Of a stretch of DNA of 44,545 nt, positions 17,425 through 26,316 are shown piece by piece. Numbering within the stretch: the first letter of the stretch is position 1; each line of letters begins with the position of its first letter. The stretch is taken from assembly GCA_029253965.1 (NCBI GenBank), contig JAQWYM010000004.1:1-44545 (forward strand), written 5' to 3'. Under the pieces are notes generated by a model. The model saw only the letters and a list, made by a program, of their open reading frames with translations, searched no databases and was not told the origin of the DNA. Origin of the DNA: Gammaproteobacteria bacterium. GTDB taxonomy: Bacteria; Pseudomonadota; Gammaproteobacteria; UBA4575. The position numbers and the translations under genes are program-made.

Positions 17425-17475
17425 GTAAAAACTCTAGCACCTATATTAAAACCTCTACACGAATCGGAGTTATTC

Positions 17476-17856
17476 ATGTCAAGAACCATCATCACTACTG
17501 ATAAAGCACCACAAGCCATAGGCACTTATTCACAGGCAGTTAAAGTGAATCAAACAGTTTATATGTCAGGCCAAATACCCCTGGTGCCAGAAACTATGGA
17601 GTTAGTGGAAGGCGATATGTCAGTACAGATTCGCAGGGTCTTTGATAACCTTTCAGCGGTTGCTGGTGCTGCTGGTGGCAGTTTGCAAGACATTGCAAAG
17701 TTGAATATATTTCTTACTGACCTAAGCCACTTCCCAACTGTTAATGAAATCATGGCTGAATACTTTCAACAGCCTTATCCCGCACGTGCAGCAATTGGTG
17801 TGGCATCATTACCGAAAAATGCCGGCGTTGAAATGGACGCTATCTTAGAGTTATAA
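17476..17856 (+). CDS. ridA: RidA family reactive enamine/imine deaminase
   Basis: A small trimeric enzyme that hydrolyses reactive 2-aminoacrylate and related imines released by PLP enzymes, protecting them from damage. The 126-residue protein begins [20 protein letters not shown] and has the catalytic arginine in [13 protein letters not shown] near residue 104 and the closing [12 protein letters not shown], all typical of the archetypal RidA group. GGAG lies 6 bases before the ATG. Here it replaces the trmH found between spoT and recG in E. coli, an arrangement also seen in pseudomonads. Confidence 0.95.
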   Translation: MSRTIITTDKAPQAIGTYSQAVKVNQTVYMSGQIPLVPETMELVEGDMSVQIRRVFDNLSAVAGAAGGSLQDIAKLNIFLTDLSHFPTVNEIMAEYFQQPYPARAAIGVASLPKNAGVEMDAILEL

Positions 17857-17863
17857 GTATTTC

Positions 17864-19927
17864 GTGATAGCGTTATCTGATCTGCCTAGAGTTACTGATA
17901 AAGGCTTGGAACTGCTGGCGAAGCTGAATATTAATACAGTCTTTGACTTGTTATTTCACCTGCCACTGCGCTATCAAGATAGAACTAAGATCGATCAGAT
18001 TAATCAGATACAAGCGCCCTGTGACGCACAGATTATTGCACAGGTCGTTTCTGCCAGAGTTGTCTTTGGCCGGCGTCGAATGTTAACTGTCTCGCTGCGT
18101 GATGATAGCGGTGAGTTGCAGCTGCGTTTTTTCTACTTCAATAAAAGTCAGGTACAGGCATTTACAGAAGGACAAAGAGTTCTCTGCTCAGGTGAGGCTA
18201 GGCTTGTCGCGCGTAAGCTTGAAATGGTTCACCCAAAATATAGGTTGTTAGCTGATGCCGAAGAAGTCATCTTGCAACAACATCTTGAACCGGTCTATCA
18301 ACTAACCAAAGGTCTACAACAACGTAGACTGCAATCAATGATTCAAGCGGCCTTATCTTGGGCACAAAAAAATTCTGAGCACTTTGATGATCTGCTAAAA
18401 GAATATTCGACTGATCATAGTCCTACCTTAGTGGCTGACTTGATCAGCCTACATCAGCCTAGTAACAGTCATGAATCTGAGCTGTTGTTGAATCAAAAAC
18501 ATCCGGCTCAGCAACGATTAGTTTTTGATGAATTAGTTACTCATCATCTAGCCTTTCTACAATTACGGGAAACTGCACATCAGCGTAAAGCAAGGCCAAT
18601 ACAGACTGATGGTCAACTAGCGCAGGTGTTTGAACGCGATCTTGAATATCAGTTAACTACTGCGCAACAGCGAGTATTAGCAGAGATACGAGATGACCTG
18701 AAAGCGGGCACGCCGATGATGAGACTGCTGCAAGGCGATGTCGGTAGTGGCAAGACAGTGGTTGCCTTATTGAGTAGCTTAGAGGCCGCTGAAAAAGGCT
18801 TACAAACTGCCTTAATGGCGCCCACTGAATTACTTGCTGAGCAACACTACCGCTATTTTAGTGAGGAATTATTAGCCTTAGGTATAAATGTCGTTTGGTT
18901 AACATCAAGCCTCAAACGCAAACAACGTAATGAGACCCTAGCGTTGATTGCCTCTGGCACTGCACAGATTATTGTTGGCACACATGCCTTATTTCAAGAT
19001 GAGGTGGAATTCAAAAATCTTGCTTTATGCATCACTGATGAACAACATCGATTTGGTGTGCATCAACGGATGACACTGAGTGACAAGGGCTTGCAAGAGC
19101 AATGCCACCCTCATCAACTAATCATGACAGCAACACCTATCCCAAGAACCTTAGCCATGAGTATGTATGCACACCTTGATCATTCAATCATCGATGAGAT
19201 GCCACCGGGTCGTCAACCGATTAAGACAGTAGCAATAGCAGATACTCGCAGAGCTGAAGTCATAGACCGTATTCGGCAAGCTTGTGCTGAAGGTGCACAG
19301 GTTTATTGGGTTTGTAGTCTGATTGAAGAGTCTGAAACATTACTTTGCCAAACAGCGATAGAGACCTATGACAATCTTTGCCAACAACTCCATGGTGTTA
19401 CGGTTGGCCTAGTCCATGGGAAACTAGCATCACCTGAAAAGAATCAAACTATGCAGGATTTTGCACAGCAAAAGGTACAGGTGTTGGTAGCAACCACGGT
19501 GATTGAAGTGGGTGTTAACGTACCCAATGCAACATTGATGGTGATTGAGAATGCCGAACGCTTTGGCTTGGCGCAGCTACATCAATTACGTGGTCGAGTT
19601 GGGCGAGGACGACAACAGAGTAGTTGCGTATTAATGTATAGCAGTCCCTTAGGCGACTATGCAAGAAAGCGTATTGATGCCTTAAGAAAATCCACAGATG
19701 GTTTTAAGTTGGCAGCCATTGATTTGGAATTACGTGGTCCCGGCGAAGTCTTGGGAACCAAGCAGTCTGGTGATGTCAGATTACGCATGGCTGACTTAGT
19801 CAGAGATGCCGCTTTATTGCCAGAGGTACAACGTTGTGCACAATGGCTGATGCGTGAACACCCACAGCGTATCCCTTTATTGGCTCAGCGCTGGCTCGGT
19901 AAGGCGGCAGACTATGCACGAGCCTGA
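17864..19927 (+). CDS. recG: ATP-dependent DNA helicase RecG
   Basis: A monomeric helicase that remodels stalled forks and Holliday junctions. The N-terminal wedge domain with an OB fold (about residues 45-200) is followed by the helicase core: Walker A LLQGDVGSGKTVVALL near 288, the DEQH box ITDEQHRFGVHQRM, motif III TATPIPRTLAMSMY, then ATTVIEVGVNVPNATLMVIE and QLRGRVGRG. The C-terminal region ELRGPGEVLGTKQSG is diagnostic of RecG. The 687 residues compare with 693 in E. coli. The start is a GTG 7 bases after the ridA stop with no clear ribosome-binding site, so coupling to ridA is likely. Confidence 0.96.
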   Translation: MIALSDLPRVTDKGLELLAKLNINTVFDLLFHLPLRYQDRTKIDQINQIQAPCDAQIIAQVVSARVVFGRRRMLTVSLRDDSGELQLRFFYFNKSQVQAFTEGQRVLCSGEARLVARKLEMVHPKYRLLADAEEVILQQHLEPVYQLTKGLQQRRLQSMIQAALSWAQKNSEHFDDLLKEYSTDHSPTLVADLISLHQPSNSHESELLLNQKHPAQQRLVFDELVTHHLAFLQLRETAHQRKARPIQTDGQLAQVFERDLEYQLTTAQQRVLAEIRDDLKAGTPMMRLLQGDVGSGKTVVALLSSLEAAEKGLQTALMAPTELLAEQHYRYFSEELLALGINVVWLTSSLKRKQRNETLALIASGTAQIIVGTHALFQDEVEFKNLALCITDEQHRFGVHQRMTLSDKGLQEQCHPHQLIMTATPIPRTLAMSMYAHLDHSIIDEMPPGRQPIKTVAIADTRRAEVIDRIRQACAEGAQVYWVCSLIEESETLLCQTAIETYDNLCQQLHGVTVGLVHGKLASPEKNQTMQDFAQQKVQVLVATTVIEVGVNVPNATLMVIENAERFGLAQLHQLRGRVGRGRQQSSCVLMYSSPLGDYARKRIDALRKSTDGFKLAAIDLELRGPGEVLGTKQSGDVRLRMADLVRDAALLPEVQRCAQWLMREHPQRIPLLAQRWLGKAADYARA

Positions 19928-19935
19928 TGTATTCG

Positions 19936-19975
19936 CCTAAAATTAAATGCAGAAGTGTGCTTAATTTCTTTTAGG
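19936..19975. terminator. possible bidirectional terminator between convergent genes
   Basis: CCTAAAA (19936-19942) pairs with TTTTAGG (19969-19975), and inner AAATTAA and TTAATTT segments can extend the fold. It lies between recG and the converging minus-strand membrane gene and overlaps the latter's stop. The T/A-rich arms supply a tract for either direction. The stem is imperfect. Confidence 0.4.
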
Positions 19976-20261
19976 TACCTAATGCTGCAATCAGCATGAT
20001 ACTAAATAGAATTGAAATTAGACCAAAGCCTAATAATAAGTTTGCCTTTGCTAGCAGTGAGTCTCTTGACTGCATGATATTAAAGATGGCTAGCAAGGTA
20101 CCTGGTAGAGCAAATCCAATAGCACTCCAATAGAGAGTTTCTCGACAAGCTGTCTGACAACTCATTTCGCTGTTAAAGTTGCCAGCAAATAAGTTGTTAG
20201 CAAGATATAGGGTCAGTGCCCATGCGCTTAATATTAAAACACTAGAAATAACGTTTTTCAT
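19971..20261 (-). CDS. small membrane protein, unrecognised
   Basis: A 96-residue protein with three predicted membrane helices: about 3-26 (VLILSAWALTLYLANNLFAG), 45-64 (IGFALPGTLLAIFNIM) and 72-95 (LLLGFGLISILFSIMLIAAL). A short loop after the first helix has Cys-x3-Cys in SCQTACRETL. GAG lies 6 bases before the ATG. It is the last gene of a three-gene minus-strand cassette after a Rieske protein and a BASS-like transporter, 12 bases beyond the latter. I do not recognise a family and give no function. Confidence 0.7.
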   Translation of the reverse strand: MKNVISSVLILSAWALTLYLANNLFAGNFNSEMSCQTACRETLYWSAIGFALPGTLLAIFNIMQSRDSLLAKANLLLGFGLISILFSIMLIAALGT

Positions 20262-20273
20262 TTAGTCTCATCT

Positions 20274-21185
20274 TTACTTGGTTGATTCCCTGCGAGCCCA
20301 ATATGAGGCTAGCAAAGATCCGCTTAGATTATGAATGATGGAAAACAATACCGCAGGTACCGCAACCATTCCACCAAAGAATTTTACTGCCAGTACAACC
20401 GCCAGTCCAGAATTTTGCATGCCTGTTTCAAAAGCTAAGGTACGTGCTATGCGATGATCTTTAGTCAGTAATAGACCGAGTATAAAGCCTAGGCTTAATC
20501 CAAGTAGATTGTGGCATAGTACAAGCGCAAGCAGTAAGCCACTTAACTGCCCAAGTCGATCATGATTAAGCGCCACGATAATGGCAACGATGATCGCAAT
20601 CAAGACTGTTGAAAGTGCTGCTGAGATACGCTGAAATGGCTCCAGAAAGCGCCCTGTCAGCTGGTTTAGCAGCAAGCCGATAAATACCGGTATTATCACG
20701 ATTTGAAGGATGTTAGTTGCCAGTGCCAGCGCGGGCACGTAAATGATTTGATCCAGATAATTGGCCGCAAGCAGCGGTGTTAAGAGCACGGATAAAAGGG
20801 TTGAAATCGCTGTCAGACTTATCGATAAAGCAACGTCACCCCGTGCTAAAAAGCACATCAGGTTAGAGGCAGTTCCTCCAGCAACACAGCCAACAAGAAT
20901 CAATCCAGTAGAAAAGTCCAAACCAAGTTCAAAGTAAACAGCCAATTGCCAAGCAATTAGCGGCATGCAGCCAAATTGCAAAATCATAGCAAGCAATAAG
21001 ACGCGAACTCTTTTCAATGCGCGACTGAAATCAGCAAAGCGTAAACTACTGCCCATCGCGAACATGATGGCTGCCAAGAGCCCACTAATATAGCTCTGAT
21101 AGGGCGTTAAGTGCTGTGGTTGCCAGAGACCGATGGCGCTCGCTAGAAGTAATAGAGGGGGTAATAAAAATGGATTAGAAAGCAT
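20274..21185 (-). CDS. bile acid:sodium symporter (BASS/SBF) family transporter
   Basis: A polytopic inner-membrane protein of 303 residues with about nine to ten hydrophobic helices. Family features are the early MFAMGSSLRFADFSRAL region, the glycine-rich GLILVGCVAGGTASNLMCFLARG crossover near residues 93-115, which in this fold binds sodium and substrate, and the late FETGMQNSGLAVVLAVKFF near residues 250-270. Members import organic anions with sodium; the substrate here is unknown. The Rieske gene ends 14 bases upstream, so the two are probably co-transcribed. The start has no strong ribosome-binding site. Confidence 0.85.
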   Translation of the reverse strand: MLSNPFLLPPLLLLASAIGLWQPQHLTPYQSYISGLLAAIMFAMGSSLRFADFSRALKRVRVLLLAMILQFGCMPLIAWQLAVYFELGLDFSTGLILVGCVAGGTASNLMCFLARGDVALSISLTAISTLLSVLLTPLLAANYLDQIIYVPALALATNILQIVIIPVFIGLLLNQLTGRFLEPFQRISAALSTVLIAIIVAIIVALNHDRLGQLSGLLLALVLCHNLLGLSLGFILGLLLTKDHRIARTLAFETGMQNSGLAVVLAVKFFGGMVAVPAVLFSIIHNLSGSLLASYWARRESTK

Positions 21186-21199
21186 TATGGTTAAACAGC

Positions 21200-21538
21200 C
21201 TATAAGAGACGAATGAATAGATCATCGCCGGCAGCTTCTAGGCTCACAGCCTCAAGTTTTTCACCAAGACAGGGCCCATAAACACAATGACCCTCAGTTA
21301 AGGTGAACAGGGCGCCATGATTCACACATTGTAAATACTCTTCACTATGATCAAGAAATTGATGCTCATTCCAATTCAAAGGCATCTGATTATGTGGGCA
21401 TTGATTCTCATAGGCATAGATCTGGCCAGCATGAAAAAGGGCGAAGATATGGCGCTCACCAGACTCTGTTTGAATGAAATATTCCAGAGTTTTTGCTTTG
21501 CGCAGCTCCGCTAAGGAGCCAATTCGTTGATTTGACAT
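21200..21538 (-). CDS. Rieske [2Fe-2S] domain protein
   Basis: A 112-residue soluble Rieske protein. The iron-sulfur ligands are clear: QCPHNQMPLNW near residue 67 supplies the Cys-x-His pair and LQCVNHGALF near residue 91 supplies the Cys-x2-His pair. There is no signal or membrane anchor, so it should be a cytoplasmic electron carrier or a ferredoxin-like component resembling NirD or dioxygenase ferredoxins. The partner enzyme is not adjacent; the next genes are a BASS-like transporter and a small membrane protein. It is the first gene of that cassette. The ATG at 21538 has only a weak ribosome-binding site. Confidence 0.88.
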   Translation of the reverse strand: MSNQRIGSLAELRKAKTLEYFIQTESGERHIFALFHAGQIYAYENQCPHNQMPLNWNEHQFLDHSEEYLQCVNHGALFTLTEGHCVYGPCLGEKLEAVSLEAAGDDLFIRLL

Positions 21539-21735
21539 AATCTGTCCGCTATTTCATGGTGCTAGAGTGCACCATACGCAATTCATAGCACCTTTCAATC
21601 CCTAGCTGAATAAGCGATAACTCTAAGCTAGTATAGGGAGTGATTGCGGTCCATAAGAATGATCGCAATAAACATCTTAAGTTAGATTGGCTTAAACATT
21701 GGCAACACAATGAGGCCTTAATTATGGAGAGTAGA

Positions 21736-22107
21736 ATGCAACAAGAACTAAAGTTATTAAAAGTAGCATTGGTATTAATTGGCGTCACCTTTATTGCCGG
21801 TGTGCCTTTATTAATGAACTTCTTTTGGGTATCAGGTTGGAGTTGGACACCCTCGCAACATGAATACGAGCAAATGATTATGGGTATCTATGCGACGCTG
21901 GGTTTGTTCTTAATCTTGGCGGCGAAAGACCCTATGCAACATGCCAGCCTAATCTGGTTTACTGTTTGGTCTAGTGTCGTGCACGGAGGGATTATGCTTG
22001 TGCAGGCCTTGGTTGATGAGACCGAACACGCTCACTTAATGGGTGATGTGCCAGCCCTGTTTATTGTTGCCTTGGTGCTCGCTTACTTGATGCCAAAAAA
22101 AGCATAG
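21736..22107 (+). CDS. small integral membrane protein, DUF6632-like
   Basis: A protein of 123 residues from the ATG at 21736, where GGAG lies 6 bases upstream. In-frame ATG 21724 and GTG 21640 give longer forms with polar N-termini that do not look like part of the fold. Four hydrophobic helices are visible: LKVALVLIGVTFIAGVPLLM near 6-25, IMGIYATLGLFLILAA near 47-62, a helix with SLIWFTVWSSVVHGGIMLVQ, and ALFIVALVLAYLMPKK at the end. Conserved-looking His and Glu residues lie in the last loop (VDETEHAHLMGD). The similarity to a DUF6632-type family is from memory. No function is known. It is divergent from the Rieske cassette. Confidence 0.75.
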   Translation: MQQELKLLKVALVLIGVTFIAGVPLLMNFFWVSGWSWTPSQHEYEQMIMGIYATLGLFLILAAKDPMQHASLIWFTVWSSVVHGGIMLVQALVDETEHAHLMGDVPALFIVALVLAYLMPKKA

Positions 22108-22131
22108 GCAAATAAACTTTATAGTCTATAA

Positions 22132-22162
22132 AAAAACGGGGCGCATATAGCGCCCCGTTTTC
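22132..22162. terminator. bidirectional Rho-independent terminator
   Basis: ACGGGGCGC (22136-22144), loop ATATA, GCGCCCCGT (22150-22158), flanked by a run of A on the left and TTTT on the right. It can end transcription of the plus-strand DUF6632-like gene and of the converging DUF1097 gene. Confidence 0.92.
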
Positions 22163-22180
22163 GTTCTAGGTACAAATAAT

Positions 22181-22678
22181 CTAGCTAGTTAAACTGCCAG
22201 CCACCTTTTCAGAGATTAAGCCTAAAACTGCGCCTACGACCATAGACAATACCATAGGTAGCAGCAGACCATTACCTGTAAGTGTGAAGACAGCTGGGTC
22301 AGCTTGAGTCATTAAACCAAACGCAGCGCCTGCAGCATAACCGTAAACACCCGCAGGAATTGATGAGAGCATGCCAATATTTGCGCCAAGGATTAAGATC
22401 AGTACAGTCACACCGACAACAACTGGTACACCGACCATAGCTCCAACTCCAGTGCCAGCTACGGTTAAGGCAACCATTGCCATAATTAATCCCCAGATGT
22501 TTCCAGCAAGGCCAGTTTTCAAGCCGTCCATACCGCCACCGCAATGGTAGAAGCAGGCCCAGGCAATAAAGATTGCCCATATCTGAAGGTTAAGAGTTCC
22601 TGTTGTGCTTTGGGCAACCCATGTTGCTATGCCACCCATAATACCGATTACAACTGCAAGGCTATTTACCAAGTTCAT
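22181..22678 (-). CDS. DUF1097 family membrane protein
   Basis: A 165-residue, glycine-rich, very hydrophobic protein with about five to six membrane helices. The motif WACFYHCGGGMDGLKTGLAGNIWG near residues 40-63 and the glycine-rich GVGAMVGVPVVVGVTVLILI that follows are typical of DUF1097 (the YcdZ type of E. coli). The function is not established. GGAG lies about 9 bases before the ATG, and a TATAAT-like element is at 22724-22719 on the minus strand. It is a single-gene unit ending at the bidirectional terminator. Confidence 0.85.
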   Translation of the reverse strand: MNLVNSLAVVIGIMGGIATWVAQSTTGTLNLQIWAIFIAWACFYHCGGGMDGLKTGLAGNIWGLIMAMVALTVAGTGVGAMVGVPVVVGVTVLILILGANIGMLSSIPAGVYGYAAGAAFGLMTQADPAVFTLTGNGLLLPMVLSMVVGAVLGLISEKVAGSLTS

Positions 22679-22927
22679 AAGCGTATCTCCAACTGTAGAT
22701 TAATTTTTTTATAATTAAATTATAGATCAATAAATGTATTTACTAATCACAAAATTAGTTTAACGCATGATGAGGGGTGGAGGGGAAAAACTTTATAGAT
22801 CTTGTTAGTAACAAACGTTATAAGAACGATATATTAAATGCAGATTCGGACTAAGGTGCACGGGGAATACACCTCAGGCCTAAGCTATCGAGAATGGTTA
22901 ATCAGTCATGCAGAACAGAAAATATGG

Positions 22928-24622
22928 CTATAGGTAGTAAAAAACCAAGGTAAACGTAAGCAAGAGAGAGACAATTAAGACCATGCTACTGACGGTAATG
23001 CCACGTGCTAGCTGACTGCGTGGACCATTACTATGATAAGCCAGATCGACCAACTTGGATGCTGTGACGTTACGCAGTTTTTGCCAGCTATTGATGCTGC
23101 TATTAAACGCCTTAAGACTGATGCTAGCGAGCTTATATAAGGGTTTTCGATAGAGCCAATCACTATCCAGATTGATCGCACGTAGTTCTGCTGGATACCA
23201 GCCATTAACATAAAGCAAGACAAAGCCTAAGCCAGCAAAGAATAGGAGTTGTAGCTGGGTGATGGTGTGATCCCAGGTGTAGGGATGAAACTCCATGCTA
23301 TTTGGTAGTAATGCATAAAGTAAGTCTGGTGCCGCGCCAATAGTAATACAAGCTGCTGCGGTAATCGCCATAGCGAGTAGCATATTTTTGGGTGCTTCTT
23401 TACAACGTAGGCCTTGATCATGAGCAAAGAAACTAAAGAATGGCACCTTAATCCCAGAATGATCCAAGACACCGGCAGAGGCAAATAGCAGAACCAACCA
23501 GAGTAGCCAGTAACCCTCTTCAGCAACGGCGAATAAAATAATGCCTTTTGATACAAAACCACTGAATAAAGGCACGGCAGATATAGAGGCAGCTCCAATC
23601 AAACAAAACGCAGCCGTCCATGGCATCGACTTAGCTAAACCACCCAACTCGCTCGCTTTAGTGGTACCGATGCGATGCAGTACGGCACCCATGCTCATAA
23701 AGAGTAAGGCCTTATAAAGAATATGACAGAAGGCATGAGCTGCTGTGCCATTCAGCGCCAGTGGTGTACCAATACCAATGCCAACCACCATGAAACCCAG
23801 TTGGTTATTCAGGCTGTATGAGAGCACACGCCTGAGGTCATTTTCAATGACTGCAAAAAATATAGGGAAGGCGGTCATTACAGCACCAATCCAGAGCAGA
23901 TACTCAGTACCAGCGAAGGCACGTGCTAAGCAATACACTGCCAACTTTGTGGTGAAAGCAGAGAGTGCCACAGTGCCACTGGCACTGGCGTGAGGATAGG
24001 CATCCTGTAACCAGTTATGCAGTAACGGGAAGGCACATTTGATGCCAAAGGCAAAAAATATCAGCCAATGCGCGAGACTATCAAGAGCGAAGGCGGTGAA
24101 TAATAGCGATTGTGTTTCTTGGTAATGTAATAAGGTGCCGAGTAATAGTAATAAGCCAGATAGCACCTGAATAAATAGGTAACGCATACCAGCACTGCGA
24201 GAATAACGTGAGCGATTAGCCCAGATAATCAGTGTTGAGGATAAGGCACTAATCTCCCAGCAAATGAACAGGGTTAATAAGTCCCCCGCCATCACGGCTG
24301 CAATGGCTGAACCAGCATAGAGAGGAATACTTATCTGTTCTAGGCGATTGTTACCATGCCATGAGTAAATCGCAACCAAGACAGCTGCAATAAGAAAAAT
24401 CAGACTAAAGATCCAGCTCAGGCCATCAATAAATAGGGGCCGTAACTCATAGGCAAATAATGAATAGTTGAGGCTCAGTTCACGTGGCAGCTGTAAAAAT
24501 ACAAGCAATGCAACCAAGGGCAAAAGTACCGCAGCTGAGGCACGCAGCCTATCGGATAATAGTCCTAAAAAGGGGGCGCCTAATACAAGGATAAGTCCGG
24601 GATGTTGAAGGATCTCAATCAT
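22928..24622 (-). CDS. Mrp-type antiporter subunit, third antiporter-like (MrpA/D-like) protein
   Basis: A 564-residue polytopic protein of the NuoL/M/N-MrpA/D superfamily and the last gene of the antiporter operon. The ion-path residues of the family are present: Glu in FICWEISALSS (about residue 121), Lys in FGIKCAFPLLHNWLQDAYPH (about 195), a second Lys in ALSAFTTKLAVY (about 223), and the broken-helix Lys in CHILYKALLFMSMG. After about residue 400 it has a longer C-terminal part than the two sister subunits, including DSDWLYRKPLYK and a final membrane helix. It overlaps the preceding 74-residue gene by 8 bases. It could stand in for the antiporter half of MrpA. Confidence 0.88.
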   Translation of the reverse strand: MIEILQHPGLILVLGAPFLGLLSDRLRASAAVLLPLVALLVFLQLPRELSLNYSLFAYELRPLFIDGLSWIFSLIFLIAAVLVAIYSWHGNNRLEQISIPLYAGSAIAAVMAGDLLTLFICWEISALSSTLIIWANRSRYSRSAGMRYLFIQVLSGLLLLLGTLLHYQETQSLLFTAFALDSLAHWLIFFAFGIKCAFPLLHNWLQDAYPHASASGTVALSAFTTKLAVYCLARAFAGTEYLLWIGAVMTAFPIFFAVIENDLRRVLSYSLNNQLGFMVVGIGIGTPLALNGTAAHAFCHILYKALLFMSMGAVLHRIGTTKASELGGLAKSMPWTAAFCLIGAASISAVPLFSGFVSKGIILFAVAEEGYWLLWLVLLFASAGVLDHSGIKVPFFSFFAHDQGLRCKEAPKNMLLAMAITAAACITIGAAPDLLYALLPNSMEFHPYTWDHTITQLQLLFFAGLGFVLLYVNGWYPAELRAINLDSDWLYRKPLYKLASISLKAFNSSINSWQKLRNVTASKLVDLAYHSNGPRSQLARGITVSSMVLIVSLLLTFTLVFYYL

Positions 24623-24839
24623 AATAATCTTCAGAGCGTTTTAGCCATTTACGCAACTGAGTTGCACTTAAGACAATAAATAAATAAGCCAATAAACCAA
24701 AGCCGGCATAAAAGCCAAACCAAAGCTCAAAATCAAAATGGCCGTGGCGATGATAAAAGAATTCGACCAGCAATAAAGCGGCACAAATAATATAGAGACT
24801 AATAATAATCATCTTTACTGATTTAGATTTCACTGGCAT
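24615..24839 (-). CDS. 74-residue membrane protein of the antiporter operon, unrecognised
   Basis: A short protein with two membrane helices (about residues 9-27, VKMIIISLYIICAALLLVEF, and 39-58, LWFGFYAGFGLLAYLFIVLS). They are joined by a His/Asp-rich loop, YHRHGHFDFE, and the C-terminal tail is charged. It lies between the second and third antiporter-like genes, 16 bases after one and overlapping the other, so translation as part of the operon is very likely. I do not recognise it as any of MrpA to MrpG. It may be an accessory or assembly subunit; this is inference from position only. Confidence 0.7.
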   Translation of the reverse strand: MPVKSKSVKMIIISLYIICAALLLVEFFYHRHGHFDFELWFGFYAGFGLLAYLFIVLSATQLRKWLKRSEDYYD

Positions 24840-24855
24840 GAGTCAGTCTCTCCCA

Positions 24856-26310
24856 CTAACTAAATAGGGGCTGTAGAAAGTGATGAAGTTCTTGCAGTAA
24901 AAAGAACAACACAAAACACGATATTGCGGTGATACTCAATGGCAGTAAGCACATCCATGGGGCTTCCTGTATACCAGAAAGGTTATCCTTAGCCGGTGCA
25001 AAAAAGCCACGTGCTACCACTGGAAGTAAGTAGGCCATATTCAATAGAGTACTAATAATGAAAGCGATGGCCACCCAAAAATATTCGGCCTGTAATGCAC
25101 CATCAAGCAAAAACCATTTACTCCAAGACCCCGCCATAGGCGGCAGGCCAATAATGCTTAAGGCGGCGACGGTGTAGGCGATGAAGGTGATTGGCATCAC
25201 TTTAGCAAGGCCATCAAGTTCACTGACCTTGGTCTTTTTTGCTGCAGTATAAATAGCACCTGCGCAAAAGAATAAAGTAATCTTACCAACCGCATGGGTT
25301 GCCATATGCATGCTTGCACCAGCAACACTGCTGGCAGTTGCTAGGGCTGCACCAACAACAATATAAGAGAGCTGACTGACTGTTGAGTAGGCTAAACGGG
25401 CCTTTAAATTATCTTGGCTTAACGCAACTAAAGAGGCTAGAAGCATGGTCGCTGTTGCTACCCAAATAATGAGGTTGCTTGCAGAGCCCTCACTGAGTAG
25501 ATCGAGCCCAAAGACATAGACAGTGATTTTGAGTACACAGAAAACCCCTGCCTTAACGACGGCAACAGCATGCAATAAGGCGCTGACTGGAGTGGGGGCC
25601 ACCATGGCAGACGGCAGCCAGCGATGAAAAGGCATCAATCCAGCCTTGCCAACACCAAATGCAAATAGAGTATAGAGGATGATTAAAGCCTCTTTTGGCA
25701 TCTGCTCTTGTAAGAAACCATTTCGAACAAAATCTAGTTCACCGGTGCTCGACCAGACCCATAGGATGGCAATCAAAAAGAAACCAATAGACGTGCTTAA
25801 GAGCAAGCCTAAATAAACTCTACCGCCATTACGGGCTGCTTCATTACCCTTATGCGTAACCAAGGGGTAGGTGCTAAAGCTCAAGATTTCATAAAAGATG
25901 AACAGAGTGAGTAAGTTAGCTGCAAAGGCAATGCCCATGACGGCAAAGATTGCGATACAAAAACAAAAATAAAAGCGCGCCAAATGTTTTTCATTATTGG
26001 CATTCATATAGCCAATCGCATACAACGTTGTTACTAAAAATAAACTGGAGGCGATAGCAGAAAAAAGTAAGCCTAAGGGTTCTAGATGGAAGGCTAATGG
26101 AATTGAATCAATCAGGGAGAACGGGCTGACATTAATAAAATAGGCTGCTTCACCAAGATCAAATAAATGCAGCGTGTTCCAGAGTAGAACAGCAGCCGTG
26201 CCGATAAAGACTAATTCAACTGTGCGTCGCCGCTGATGCAATAAAGCGATCAGGCAGGCACCAATGACAGGTATAGCGAAATTTAGATAGAGGCTGTTAG
26301 CTAAGATCAT
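24856..26310 (-). CDS. Mrp-type antiporter subunit D, second copy (NuoN/M-like)
   Basis: A 484-residue protein with about 14 membrane helices, of the same superfamily as complex I proton pumps. Conserved ion-path residues are Glu in FIFYEILSFSTYPLV (about residue 140), Lys in GVGKAGLMPFHRWLPSAMVA (about 220), Lys in AVAVVKAGVF (about 250), and a later Lys in THAVGKITLFFCAGA. PPMAGSWSKWFLLDGA near residue 390 is the usual discontinuous helix region. It starts 6 bases after the first mrpD-like gene. Paralogous D-type subunits in one operon suggest separate ion channels in one complex. Confidence 0.9.
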   Translation of the reverse strand: MILANSLYLNFAIPVIGACLIALLHQRRRTVELVFIGTAAVLLWNTLHLFDLGEAAYFINVSPFSLIDSIPLAFHLEPLGLLFSAIASSLFLVTTLYAIGYMNANNEKHLARFYFCFCIAIFAVMGIAFAANLLTLFIFYEILSFSTYPLVTHKGNEAARNGGRVYLGLLLSTSIGFFLIAILWVWSSTGELDFVRNGFLQEQMPKEALIILYTLFAFGVGKAGLMPFHRWLPSAMVAPTPVSALLHAVAVVKAGVFCVLKITVYVFGLDLLSEGSASNLIIWVATATMLLASLVALSQDNLKARLAYSTVSQLSYIVVGAALATASSVAGASMHMATHAVGKITLFFCAGAIYTAAKKTKVSELDGLAKVMPITFIAYTVAALSIIGLPPMAGSWSKWFLLDGALQAEYFWVAIAFIISTLLNMAYLLPVVARGFFAPAKDNLSGIQEAPWMCLLPLSITAISCFVLFFLLQELHHFLQPLFS

Positions 26311-26316
26311 ATCGAC

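Noticed and set aside
21549-21788. 79-codon minus-strand frame next to the Rieske gene
   Set aside because: No ribosome-binding site and overlaps the start of the divergent DUF6632-like gene. Cys/Ser-rich shadow.
22850-22880. Hairpin AGGTG/CACCT downstream of the antiporter operon
   Set aside because: Only five base pairs, long loop and no T tract. Too weak to call a terminator.
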